From CAG-533 sp964589375 (lineage in GTDB: Bacteria > Bacillota_I > Bacilli_A > RF39 > UBA660): a DNA stretch of 64,000 nt. Positions 27,416-34,969 of the stretch are shown one piece after another (position 1 is the first letter of the stretch; each line of letters begins with the position of its first letter). The position numbers and the translations under genes were made by a program. The DNA lies in contig CAZPSA010000001.1 of the NCBI GenBank assembly GCA_964589375.1, positions 19,257 through 83,256 on the forward strand, given 5' to 3'. Under the pieces are notes generated by a model. That model was not told the origin of the DNA. It searched no databases and saw nothing but the letters and a program-made list of their open reading frames with translations.

Positions 27416-27966
27416 TGCTCATTACCTTGAAATGCTATTTTTTTTGCCAAAGATAATGTTTGTATTATTAATTTTTTAGCATTCTTGTTATATCGTATTG
27501 ATGAAGGATGGTATGTACAAATTAAAACTGAATCTTTATAATTATAAGTATTATCAATCAAATCAACTAACTTAACAGTTTTATCATTTAAAAAGAATTT
27601 AGAAGCAGCTAAACCTAAACAAATTATAACCTTGGGCTTAATTATATCTATTTGCTGTTTAATATATGTAGAACATTTATCAATAATTTTCCCAGTTGGC
27701 GTGGCATTATGAGGCATTCTACATTTTATAATATTTGTTAAATATAATTTTTCTCTTTCTAAATTTGATTCTTGTAAGCAAGCATCTAAAATGGCTCCAC
27801 CTTTCCCTATAAAAGGGCGTCCATAAATATCATTCAATTCTCCCGGTCCCTCTCCAACAATCATTATTCTAGAATCAATAGGTCCTTCTCCTGGAACAGT
27901 GTTTATTCTAGTTTTACATAACTCACATTCTACACATAATTTAATTTTTTCTATTACTTCTTTCAT
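27412..27966 (-). CDS. Family-4 uracil-DNA glycosylase (Fe-S)
   Basis: 184 residues. Motif A GEGPGELND (38-46), PFIGKGG (51-57), motif B HPSS (153-156), and the four Fe-S ligands C14, C17, C82 and C98 match family-4 enzymes. It removes uracil (possibly other deaminated bases) from DNA. Family-4 enzymes usually have GEAPG with an ED pair; here the position reads ND. It is flanked by ATGA overlaps on both sides, so it is a fixed member of the nucleotide cassette rather than a stray repair gene. It could protect host DNA from a base that the cassette itself produces. Confidence 0.9.
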   Translation of the reverse strand: MKEVIEKIKLCVECELCKTRINTVPGEGPIDSRIMIVGEGPGELNDIYGRPFIGKGGAILDACLQESNLEREKLYLTNIIKCRMPHNATPTGKIIDKCSTYIKQQIDIIKPKVIICLGLAASKFFLNDKTVKLVDLIDNTYNYKDSVLICTYHPSSIRYNKNAKKLIIQTLSLAKKIAFQGNEQ

Positions 27967-28451
27967 ATACCCTCCTTTTCAATTCTTAGTAACTTTAATT
28001 TTAATAATAATTCATGTTCATCACAATATATGCCTAAGGATTGTTTTAATCCACCAGCAATGAATTGATCAACATAAAATGTTTGATTGTCAACACCTCT
28101 TTTATTTGGATCCGGAATCGTTTTTAATCTAATATCAGTAATTAATCCAATGCAACCATAATATTTCTTAGAGTTTACATATTTTGATAAGCAGTCCATA
28201 AAACCTGATTCCCACATTGTTCCATTATCAAGCGAAATTCTACACAAAAATACATTACACTTCAACAATTCTTCAATATCACAATTATAGATTTTTTCTG
28301 AAGTTATATCACCTCTTGTTTTATCATTTATTGAATCATTATCATTTGGACAATAGACTTCAAACCCCTCGGATAAAAATAAATCTCTTAGATAATGATT
28401 ATAATTAATATCATTTGTACAAAACATGGGTCCTCCAATATAAATTTTCAT
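27963..28451 (-). CDS. Nucleoside 2-deoxyribosyltransferase family protein
   Basis: 162 residues from ATG at 28451, with GGGAGG 4 nt upstream. IYIGGPMF at the start and DNGTMWESGF with the catalytic Glu (E81) identify the family. These enzymes move 2-deoxyribose between bases, or hydrolyse deoxynucleoside monophosphates in the DNPH1-like branch. The family also belongs to a wider fold used in conflict systems to make or break nucleotide signals. It sits between guanine deaminase and the glycosylase in a tight operon, so it could use the deaminated base as acceptor. The exact reaction cannot be chosen from sequence alone. Confidence 0.85.
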   Translation of the reverse strand: MKIYIGGPMFCTNDINYNHYLRDLFLSEGFEVYCPNDNDSINDKTRGDITSEKIYNCDIEELLKCNVFLCRISLDNGTMWESGFMDCLSKYVNSKKYYGCIGLITDIRLKTIPDPNKRGVDNQTFYVDQFIAGGLKQSLGIYCDEHELLLKLKLLRIEKEGI

Positions 28452-28475
28452 ATATCCTCCCAAAAATTTAAATTT

Positions 28476-29768
28476 TTAAAAAATTCTCTTACCTTTTACA
28501 TATTTAGCCAAAATATTTTCATTAGTAGATAGATAAATTAACCGTTGCAATCTTTCTTCTATACTTAAATCACTAAAATATTTTAAACTACTATCATCTA
28601 ATACTAAAGCATCAAATTCATAATTTTCTTCAAAACTTCCCACATTATTTGAGAAAAATTTTCCCCCACCTTTAGTTGCAATATAAAACGCTTCATTAAA
28701 AGAAAGAGGTTTGTAATTTGAATCCACATATTTATAATACATTTTAGAAGTTTGAATCGCACTAACAATTGCTTGAAACATAGATAATGAATGACCCCCA
28801 CAAATATCAGTACCCAATCCCACATTTATATCTAAGGATAAGTACTTTTTTATTGGTGCTAATCCAGATGTTAAATTAATATTAGAAGATGGACAATGAG
28901 CAATAAAAACTTTATTGTTTTTCAACAACTCAATTTCTTTGCTCGGTGAATAAACACAATGAGCCATAATTATCTTCTTTGTATCCGAATTCATAGTATT
29001 ATCATCCAAAATTCCGGTTTTTTTAAATATTTCCCCAATGCAACAACTATAATCATGAATAGTCCTGACAGCTTTTATTTCACTCAATGTCTCAGACATA
29101 TGAGATTGTAGTGGTAGTTTATATGTTTTGTATAGTTCTCCTATTTGAAAAATCATTTTTTTTGTACACGAGGGAATAAAACGAGGTGTTATTATAGGAA
29201 AAGTTCTAGAAAACTTATGTAAATTGTTTTCAATCCATTTTCTTGTATCAAATAAAACACATTCTGTGTCATCACCATCATAATTAACATAAGAATCGTT
29301 ATCCATATTTACCAAACCTACATAGCTAACAATACCACTATCTTCCATTTGTTTCATTAACAATTCAGTTGCTTCTATATGTGCAGTAGCAAAAATAACT
29401 GCTCTCGTAGTAGCACTTTTCTTTAATTCATCCACGAATAAAGAATATACTTTTTTAGCATATTCAATATCTTTAAATTTACTTTCTTCATTATATATAT
29501 ATTTTGAAAGCCATTCCAACAATTCACAATCTAGATTAATTCCCCTATTATTATATTGTGATGCATGTAAATGGAGATCAATCATACCAGGAATTATTAT
29601 TTTGTCATTATAATCAATAATTTCATAATTTTGATATTCAATTGGGATCCGAGAAAATACTCCCTTGCATATTCCTTCTTGACAGACCACATAATTATTT
29701 TGAAAAATTGATAAATTTTTTTTCCCTGTTGAAAAACAAATATTACCTTTAAGAATAAAATTGTTCAT
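28476..29768 (-). CDS. guaD: Guanine deaminase (amidohydrolase family)
   Basis: 430 residues. Metal ligands H66 and H68 in IDLHLHAS, H223 in SHMSE, H270 in MAHCVYS and D321 in GLGTDICGG are in the guanine-deaminase pattern, as are NLDCELLEWL and AHCPSSNINL. It converts guanine to xanthine and ammonia in the cytosol; related TRZ/ATZ deaminases act on other amino-heterocycles. AAGGTG stands before the ATG and a good promoter (29837-29865) precedes the gene, so it heads the second half of the cassette. In core metabolism guaD sits with purine permeases or xanthine genes; its company here is unusual. Confidence 0.85.
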   Translation of the reverse strand: MNNFILKGNICFSTGKKNLSIFQNNYVVCQEGICKGVFSRIPIEYQNYEIIDYNDKIIIPGMIDLHLHASQYNNRGINLDCELLEWLSKYIYNEESKFKDIEYAKKVYSLFVDELKKSATTRAVIFATAHIEATELLMKQMEDSGIVSYVGLVNMDNDSYVNYDGDDTECVLFDTRKWIENNLHKFSRTFPIITPRFIPSCTKKMIFQIGELYKTYKLPLQSHMSETLSEIKAVRTIHDYSCCIGEIFKKTGILDDNTMNSDTKKIIMAHCVYSPSKEIELLKNNKVFIAHCPSSNINLTSGLAPIKKYLSLDINVGLGTDICGGHSLSMFQAIVSAIQTSKMYYKYVDSNYKPLSFNEAFYIATKGGGKFFSNNVGSFEENYEFDALVLDDSSLKYFSDLSIEERLQRLIYLSTNENILAKYVKGKRIF

Positions 29769-29836
29769 ATGACACCTTATAGTTCTAATATTTTTTAACC
29801 AAAATATTTATTGTAAAAATTAGTATTATAAATATT

Positions 29837-29865
29837 ATTTTAAATAATCTTAATTAATTAAGCAA
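29837..29865 (-). promoter_or_regulatory. Promoter inside the nucleotide cassette, before guaD
   Basis: TTGCTT (29865-29860), 17 nt, TAAAAT (29842-29837) on the minus strand, in the only sizeable gap (144 nt) of the cassette. It suggests that the guaD-to-membrane-protein half can be expressed separately from the DprA/phosphoribosyltransferase half. Confidence 0.6.
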
Positions 29866-29912
29866 CATTTAGTATTTTTGAATATTTTATGACTTTAATA
29901 AAACATCTTACA

Positions 29913-30986
29913 TTATTTATAAATAAGATCTAAAGATTCAAATCTAATATTGTTTATAATTGTTCGACATTCTGGATAACCAGTACAACCAACAAACCAC
30001 TTTTCGTTATCATTATTAAAACGTATTGCTAACAAATTATTACATTCAGGACATGTGTAATACATTTGTTCAACATAATCAGCCCTATGTACATTCTTGC
30101 TAAAAGTTAACCATATAACTTTTTTTGCTCCATTACTATATAAAACTCTTGTAATAGTACATAATGTCGCACTTGAAGTCAACACGTCATCCACTAATAA
30201 AATAATCTTATTGTTTATATTTATATTTGCATTTATACTAAAGCAATCCTTCATTATCGCCATCTTCTTATCATAGCTCAATCCTTTTGTTTCCTTATAA
30301 TCTTTTTGTAATATGACAGGATTAGTATTACATAATTTTTCAAATCTATCTTTTTTATTTTTTCTACATGGAACATATGCGACTAAATCATAACTGAATA
30401 AGCCAAGAGATATAAAGTAATCCAAGCAATTTTTATAAAACATTTTAGTTTTGTCATCAGCATATTTACATTTAATGATTTTTGATGAATAAATGTTTAA
30501 ATTATCATTTGAATAATCTTTAGGAAAATATCTACCTATTGAATAATGATCAACTGTTTCAATACAAAAATTATCATTTTCAAATAAAATATTATATATT
30601 TCAGTAGTTTTTATATAAGAAGTTTCTTTATTTGAAGGAATAATATAATTATTATAAACATATGACTCGCCATAAAGTGAAATAATTTTTTTTGATATAA
30701 AATCTTCTACAGAACGAACTTTAGCGTCTACTTGTATTTCATCAGATTTCCAGACTAAATCATCAGTAATTTTAACCATTATAGGAGAATATAATTTTCC
30801 ATCAATAGTATATTTAGTGTTATTATTTCCCCTAGTCAAGAAAATAATTTTATAAAATAAATATGATTTAGTATATTCTTTATAATCCATATAATCTTTT
30901 ACTACATCAAAGTTTTTATATTTATTTGTAATATCAATAAACTCTTCAGTTTGTATTGTGCTTGCATCTAATATTATCCTTTTCAT
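29913..30986 (-). CDS. ComF-like phosphoribosyltransferase with topoisomerase-type zinc finger
   Basis: 357 residues. The PRPP motif is ILLVDDVLTSSATL (263-275) with the loop PCRKNKKDRF (206-215), as in ComF-type proteins. The end has four cysteines (312, 315, 334, 340) spaced as in the C4 zinc fingers of DNA topoisomerase I (TCPECNNLLA, FVGCTGYPEC), a DNA-binding module. The first ~170 residues are unrecognised. The ATG overlaps the stop of the DprA-like gene, so the two form a pair, echoing the competence proteins DprA and ComF, but with a new N-terminal domain. Possible roles: nucleotide-signal production or DNA sensing. Competence function is unlikely without com genes nearby. Confidence 0.75.
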   Translation of the reverse strand: MKRIILDASTIQTEEFIDITNKYKNFDVVKDYMDYKEYTKSYLFYKIIFLTRGNNNTKYTIDGKLYSPIMVKITDDLVWKSDEIQVDAKVRSVEDFISKKIISLYGESYVYNNYIIPSNKETSYIKTTEIYNILFENDNFCIETVDHYSIGRYFPKDYSNDNLNIYSSKIIKCKYADDKTKMFYKNCLDYFISLGLFSYDLVAYVPCRKNKKDRFEKLCNTNPVILQKDYKETKGLSYDKKMAIMKDCFSINANININNKIILLVDDVLTSSATLCTITRVLYSNGAKKVIWLTFSKNVHRADYVEQMYYTCPECNNLLAIRFNNDNEKWFVGCTGYPECRTIINNIRFESLDLIYK

Positions 30987-31870
30987 TTTTTATATAACTC
31001 CAATATTAATTTTAATAATTCATCATAATTTTCAAATTTATACACTAAATTATAATCATTTTTAAATTTTGTTGGCCAACTATTGTTTGGATTGATAAAT
31101 ACATTGTTCGGGACAAATAATGGTCTTCCATTTTTTAAAGTACTTCTTGCTTGACTTATTGTCCCGCTTGTATCACTTGCTTCAATTACAATTGTAGCAC
31201 TAGAAATAGCACTCATGACATAATTTCTTCTAAGGAAATTCCATTTTAGTGTATTTTCAAAAAAAGCATATTCTGTAACTAATAATCCATATTTTCCTAT
31301 ATAGTTTTGCAATTCCATATTCTTTTTAGGATAATATTTTCGCAATGGAGTTCCAATGACTGCTATTAATTTTTTATATCCTTTTTTTGCCACCTCATCA
31401 TGTGTAATATAGTCCACACCCTCTGCTAAACCCGAAACAATTGTTATATTATTGTGAGCTAAAAAATTTGCAATTCTTTGAGCATTTCTAACACCAGTTT
31501 CACTTGGATGTCTAGTACCAACAACACTAATACTTTTCTCATTTAACAATTCTCTATTTCCGTTATAGAATAATACAATAGGACATTCATCTACCATAAA
31601 CACTTGATGTGGAAAATCGTTATCTTTAAAATACATAATTTTACCATTAATATTTTCATCAAAAACACTATTTGCATTTTCAATTATTTTTTCATTAACG
31701 TTCTCGTATAAATCTTTTATGTCTCTCGACAAAATTAAAGAACACTTTTCGAAAGATTCATCAATATAATCATAATACTTAAGAAATATATTTCTAGCTT
31801 TTGATCTATTAGATTTTACCAATTGCAATATTATAAAATAATTAATTATTCTATTTTTTCGTGCTTGCAT
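30983..31870 (-). CDS. DprA-like SLOG-domain protein
   Basis: 295 residues. SVVGTRHPSETG (115-126) and VSGLAEGVDYITH (145-157), then ISSATIVIEASDTSGT and GRPLFVPN, form the Rossmann-like SLOG/DprA core. DprA normally loads RecA on incoming ssDNA; SLOG proteins at large sense nucleotide-derived ligands. The N-terminal ~85 residues are not the usual SAM domain and no C-terminal winged helix is present. AAAGGAG lies before the ATG. It is encoded between a 60-aa peptide gene (25-nt overlap) and the phosphoribosyltransferase (4-nt overlap). I favour a sensor role in a defence-like cassette. Confidence 0.82.
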   Translation of the reverse strand: MQARKNRIINYFIILQLVKSNRSKARNIFLKYYDYIDESFEKCSLILSRDIKDLYENVNEKIIENANSVFDENINGKIMYFKDNDFPHQVFMVDECPIVLFYNGNRELLNEKSISVVGTRHPSETGVRNAQRIANFLAHNNITIVSGLAEGVDYITHDEVAKKGYKKLIAVIGTPLRKYYPKKNMELQNYIGKYGLLVTEYAFFENTLKWNFLRRNYVMSAISSATIVIEASDTSGTISQARSTLKNGRPLFVPNNVFINPNNSWPTKFKNDYNLVYKFENYDELLKLILELYKK

Positions 31871-32028
31871 AAAATAACTCCTTTCTTAAGTATATAATAT
31901 TTTTCAAAGCAAAAAGAAGGTGCCTGCGGAACATAATCCAGACCGGGAGCCAAACTATTCATATAAGAGAATTCCCCTATGCTCATCAGCATTAAAGCTT
32001 CAGTTATTTTTTTAACTATTGCTTTCAT
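31846..32028 (-). CDS. 60-aa peptide encoded before the DprA-like gene, function unknown
   Basis: AGGAGGTGGTTCAT directly precedes the ATG at 32028, one of the strongest binding sites in the window. The product has an amphipathic N-terminal helix (MKAIVKKITEALMLM), a Pro/Gly-containing middle (NSLAPGLDYVPQ) and a basic end with two cysteines. It overlaps the DprA-like gene by 25 nt. Strong initiation together with a dedicated operator points to a small toxin, inhibitor or signal peptide. I do not recognise a family. Confidence 0.6.
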   Translation of the reverse strand: MKAIVKKITEALMLMSIGEFSYMNSLAPGLDYVPQAPSFCFEKYYILKKGVILCKHEKIE

Positions 32029-32050
32029 ATGAACCACCTCCTTTTGACAT

Positions 32051-32079
32051 TGCATAATGTCTTATGCATTATAATTATA
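32051..32079 (-). promoter_or_regulatory. Promoter with palindromic operator for the peptide-DprA operon
   Basis: TGCATAA-4-TTATGCA is a perfect inverted repeat (32051-32068) directly downstream of overlapping TATAAT boxes (32079-32074 and 32073-32068) on the minus strand, and upstream of the 60-aa peptide gene. The XRE repressor encoded next door is the obvious candidate to bind it. No clear -35 box, so transcription may depend on the extended A+T context. Confidence 0.6.
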
Positions 32080-32118
32080 TCATATTTTGTATTTTTTTAA
32101 AATATAAATACTTAAATT

Positions 32119-32316
32119 TCATAATAACAGTTTTTCGATAGTAACATTTAATACTTCTAATAATTTTCCTATTTTATTTAAATTATGCAAACATATATCA
32201 GCTTCCCATTTATATATAGTTTGTCTGCTAACTCCTATTAACTCAGCTAATTCTTCTTGACTAATTTTTTTGCTTTTTCTAATTGTTTCTAAATTAGTAC
32301 TAAAATTAATTTTCAT
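32119..32316 (-). CDS. XRE-family repressor
   Basis: 65 residues, essentially one HTH domain: LETIRKSKKISQEELAEL then GVSRQTIYKWE is textbook Cro/CI. It overlaps the ImmA-like protease gene by 11 nt. The pair XRE + ImmA/IrrE is a common control switch of mobile elements and defence islands, where the protease destroys the repressor on a stress signal. Likely target: the palindrome at 32051-32068. No extra sensor domain is present. Confidence 0.88.
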   Translation of the reverse strand: MKINFSTNLETIRKSKKISQEELAELIGVSRQTIYKWEADICLHNLNKIGKLLEVLNVTIEKLLL

Positions 32317-32776
32317 ATAAATACTTTTTTATATACTCTTCCACAAGTCTTTGAAATTTTTTATCTTCATACTTGAAAAATATATTATATCTTATTAAAT
32401 AAAACTGACTAAAAGCAAAAGCGTCAAGTTCAATTGCTTGCAATGAATAATCATTATATTCATTTGAATTTACGTCAATATTAGCCGAAGATTTAGCCTG
32501 TGCTAGTTCTTCTTTCCATATTCTAGCAAGTTTGTCATTCATTAGATTAGCGTAGTATATTTGAAATATGTGCCTCATTTCATGAGTAATACATTTAGCT
32601 GATTCAATAAAGTTATTTTCATATTTAATATTTATTACAATTTTAGGAATAGATTTTAGTAGTAATCTACTATCATCTACTTCTAAATTTTCGTATTCTA
32701 TTGGTATTAAATCAATACCTAAGTAGTCTGCTACTTCTTCTGATAATTTTATTAATTTGTGTTTTATATCTATCAT
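32306..32776 (-). CDS. ImmA/IrrE-like zinc protease
   Basis: 156 residues from ATG at 32776, which has AAGGAAG 5-7 nt upstream; the ATG at 32791 has no site. The zinc site THEMRHIF (HExxH form) and a downstream acidic region AIELDAFAFSQ mark a gluzincin like those of ImmA/IrrE and DUF-type plasmid proteins. It precedes and overlaps the XRE gene. Expected role: cleavage of the repressor to derepress the cassette. An ATGATATAAT -10 box lies ~45 nt upstream without a clear -35. Confidence 0.75.
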   Translation of the reverse strand: MIDIKHKLIKLSEEVADYLGIDLIPIEYENLEVDDSRLLLKSIPKIVINIKYENNFIESAKCITHEMRHIFQIYYANLMNDKLARIWKEELAQAKSSANIDVNSNEYNDYSLQAIELDAFAFSQFYLIRYNIFFKYEDKKFQRLVEEYIKKYLYEN

Positions 32777-32840
32777 TATTACTTCCTTCATTTAATATTT
32801 TATAAAGTCATTATATCATAAACAAAAATGTTATTCCATT

Positions 32841-32876
32841 AAAAAATAAGAAGAGACTTACCAAATATCTCTTCTT
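32841..32876 (-). terminator. Terminator upstream of the ImmA-XRE genes
   Basis: AAGAAGAGA, an 11-nt loop and TCTCTTCTT are followed by ATTTTTT on the minus strand. It would stop transcripts coming from the accessory genes at 33-35 kb and mark the upstream border of the nucleotide cassette. Confidence 0.75.
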
Positions 32877-32889
32877 ACTTAGTTTATTT

Positions 32890-33105
32890 TTATAAGGTTT
32901 TTATGTTCGACGCACTGAGGTTAAGACTAATTATGACCTTTATACTGTCTTTCCACACTCTATGTCTATAGCCATCTTCAGTTATTATAAACGTAGAATA
33001 CCTGCATTTATGCCTAAAATGTCCTATTTTTATGGTGTTTTCCTCTATTTTTGGTATGTAAGTTACATACTCCTCACATGTGTCATTACGACAAAAAGTG
33101 AATTT
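32890..33105 (-). pseudogene. Open reading frame without start codon, probable gene fragment
   Basis: A 71-codon open stretch with coding-like composition but no ATG, GTG or TTG near its beginning. It has CRNDTCEEYVTYIP, then IGHFRHKCRYSTFIITEDGY and RHRVWKDSIK. The C-x4-C then H-x-H/K-C spacing looks like a zinc-binding motif such as precedes the catalytic domain of some transposases. It is probably the end of a lost gene left by a rearrangement at the cassette border. The rest of this 400-nt gap shows no gene. Confidence 0.4.
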
Positions 33106-33193
33106 TTATGAGTTTATAAAACAAAAAGTGTTAAATGTTACTTACAGTATTCATAACCTAATATTAATATTTGAATAAAAGACTATTTATTAT

Positions 33194-33583
33194 TTATAAT
33201 TCTATGTTATATTCTTTACATTTTTCTATTGATAAATCATGATCTTGTAGAGCTGATTTTTTATACCAATATTTTGCTTTTTCTAAATCCTTTTCTCCAC
33301 AAAGACCTTCTTCATAAATCCAAGCTAAGTTACATTGTCCATCTCTATCTCCATGTTCAGCAGAACGAGTTGTCCAATATAGTGCTTTTCTTAAGTCCTT
33401 TTCTGTTCCAATACCTTCAAGATATGCAAATCCAACTTGACATTCAGCTAACGCATATGATGTTTCTTCAGCAATAACTAGATATCCTTCAAACCATTTC
33501 TTCATATCTTTTTCCCAGTATTGATCTAAATCCAAACATCTATCTAATTCTTTACATGGTTTATAATAACTACTTGCCATCAT
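33194..33583 (-). CDS. Sel1-like repeat protein
   Basis: 129 residues with two to three Sel1 units: CQVGFAYLEGIGTEKDL, RKALYWTTRSAEHGD, CNLAWIYEEGLCGEKD and KAKYWYKKSALQ. Sel1 repeats form a helical solenoid for protein binding; no catalytic domain is present. It starts at the TAATG junction with the cytidine deaminase gene. Last gene of a four-gene accessory unit; role unknown. Confidence 0.8.
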   Translation of the reverse strand: MMASSYYKPCKELDRCLDLDQYWEKDMKKWFEGYLVIAEETSYALAECQVGFAYLEGIGTEKDLRKALYWTTRSAEHGDRDGQCNLAWIYEEGLCGEKDLEKAKYWYKKSALQDHDLSIEKCKEYNIEL

Positions 33584-33999
33584 TATTTCTCCTCGTTAAA
33601 TGCATTAGCCCAATAAAAAGGACTTAATTCTTCTAATGTTTTAAAAATTATTTCATTGTTTGGATTTGTTACTGCAACCTTAACATCTTTCCCCCAATAA
33701 TATAATCTTTCTTGACATATACCACAAGCGGTAAGTATAGCAGGCATCTCATTTTCATTTTGTCTAGACATACACAACGAATGAGTGATATGTAAATTAA
33801 ACTTTTGTGCTTCACACATCGCTCCAGTTTCCATACATAATTCAGCAGAAGCGTTAGGAGATTCTAAATATACACTAATTAAATATTCTCCTTCTTTAGT
33901 GTACATTATTGCACAACCACCCCATCCTGTTGGATATCTATGGTTTATAAAAACTAATGCTTTATCATACATTTCTTGCCCAATTTTTATATCATCCAT
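33583..33999 (-). CDS. Cytidine-deaminase-fold protein (blasticidin-deaminase-like)
   Basis: 138 residues. Zinc ligands C55, C92 and C95 with catalytic E57 appear in AELCMETGA and LTACGICQE, the latter in place of PCGxCRQ. Family members deaminate cytidine/deoxycytidine or the drug blasticidin S; the small size and LCMETGA-type motif lean toward the second group. Five nt after the Nudix fusion gene and one-nt overlap with the Sel1 gene place it in one operon. It widens the base-deamination theme of the neighbouring cassette, but a terminator separates them. Confidence 0.8.
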   Translation of the reverse strand: MDDIKIGQEMYDKALVFINHRYPTGWGGCAIMYTKEGEYLISVYLESPNASAELCMETGAMCEAQKFNLHITHSLCMSRQNENEMPAILTACGICQERLYYWGKDVKVAVTNPNNEIIFKTLEELSPFYWANAFNEEK

Positions 34000-34004
34000 A
34001 AATA

Positions 34005-34946
34005 TTAAATCTCCTTTACTATGTCTTTCACATTTTCATGAGTGCATTTATCTAAAAACTCATTAGTATCCATCCATTGAACAGATATCATTCTTTCTTC
34101 TTTAGGAATAGGATTTCCCTCTTCTTTTACATTAAAAAGAAATGGAACAATGGTTTTCCTAATTAATTTATTAGAAGGAGTTAAAAACTCATAAGAATAC
34201 GATGTTAATTCTTTAACCAAATCATCTTTAGTAATAACAATATTTGTTTCTTCATAACATTCTCTAATAGCTGTTTCAATTATTGATTCATTTTCTTCTT
34301 TATGACCTTTAGGCAATGATACTGTTTCTTTCCCATAAATCATTTCATTTGTCGAAAGAATTTTTCCATTACACATTACTACTGCCATTGCACTTAATTC
34401 GATTTTAGCTTTAGTAGGATTTATGAACTCTTCAATCATTGTTTTTAATTCATCTACTTCTAAAATTGAATCTTTTAATTTTAAGTTATAGTTGTGTCTT
34501 TCAACACCTAGCACATGATTAGTGTATCTAGTGCTTTCAAACCATTTTTCAAAACAAGGTATGAAATCAGGGGATTTTTTTGAATCACCATAAATCCCTA
34601 TGATAAATAATCTTTTAACAAGATTTTCACATTTATCTTCGTTGTTCATAAAGTAATCTTGACATCTTTCATTTAAAACAAAATACAATGACGAAGGATT
34701 TCCACAATACATTGGAACAATAAAAACAACTTTTTGATAGTTAGGAATGTCATCTAAAAGATTATAAATATCATCATTTCGATATTTACAACAATTATCA
34801 AAACATTCATAATCGCAATTACTGCAACTATTAACATTTAAATCTCTAAAATATATAATTTTATCTTCCTCTTTTGCTAGATGTCTTGCAATTTCATCAC
34901 AATTACCATCTTTTCTAGCTGAGAAACTAATTAATAATTTTTTCAT
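34005..34946 (-). CDS. Flavodoxin-like (FMN reductase) - Nudix hydrolase fusion
   Basis: 313 residues. Residues 1-175 look like an NADPH-dependent FMN reductase/flavodoxin (LLISFSARKDGN, FIVPMYCGNPSSL) with extra cysteines CSNCDYEC between them. Residues 183-313 are Nudix, with the full box at 214-236: G-x5-E-x7-R-E-x2-E-E-x-N-I (GHKEENESII onward). Nudix enzymes hydrolyse nucleoside diphosphate derivatives, including damaged NTPs. I know of no standard protein with this order, so it may clean oxidised nucleotides with a coupled flavin or redox step. One continuous frame with no sign of assembly fusion. Confidence 0.8.
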   Translation of the reverse strand: MKKLLISFSARKDGNCDEIARHLAKEEDKIIYFRDLNVNSCSNCDYECFDNCCKYRNDDIYNLLDDIPNYQKVVFIVPMYCGNPSSLYFVLNERCQDYFMNNEDKCENLVKRLFIIGIYGDSKKSPDFIPCFEKWFESTRYTNHVLGVERHNYNLKLKDSILEVDELKTMIEEFINPTKAKIELSAMAVVMCNGKILSTNEMIYGKETVSLPKGHKEENESIIETAIRECYEETNIVITKDDLVKELTSYSYEFLTPSNKLIRKTIVPFLFNVKEEGNPIPKEERMISVQWMDTNEFLDKCTHENVKDIVKEI

Positions 34947-34969
34947 ATTGTACTCCTTGCTCGTTAGGG

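Noticed and set aside
29913..31870. Part of a natural competence operon
   Set aside because: No comEA, comEC, comFA or pilus genes nearby; domains are altered, and an XRE/ImmA switch and nucleotide enzymes surround the pair.
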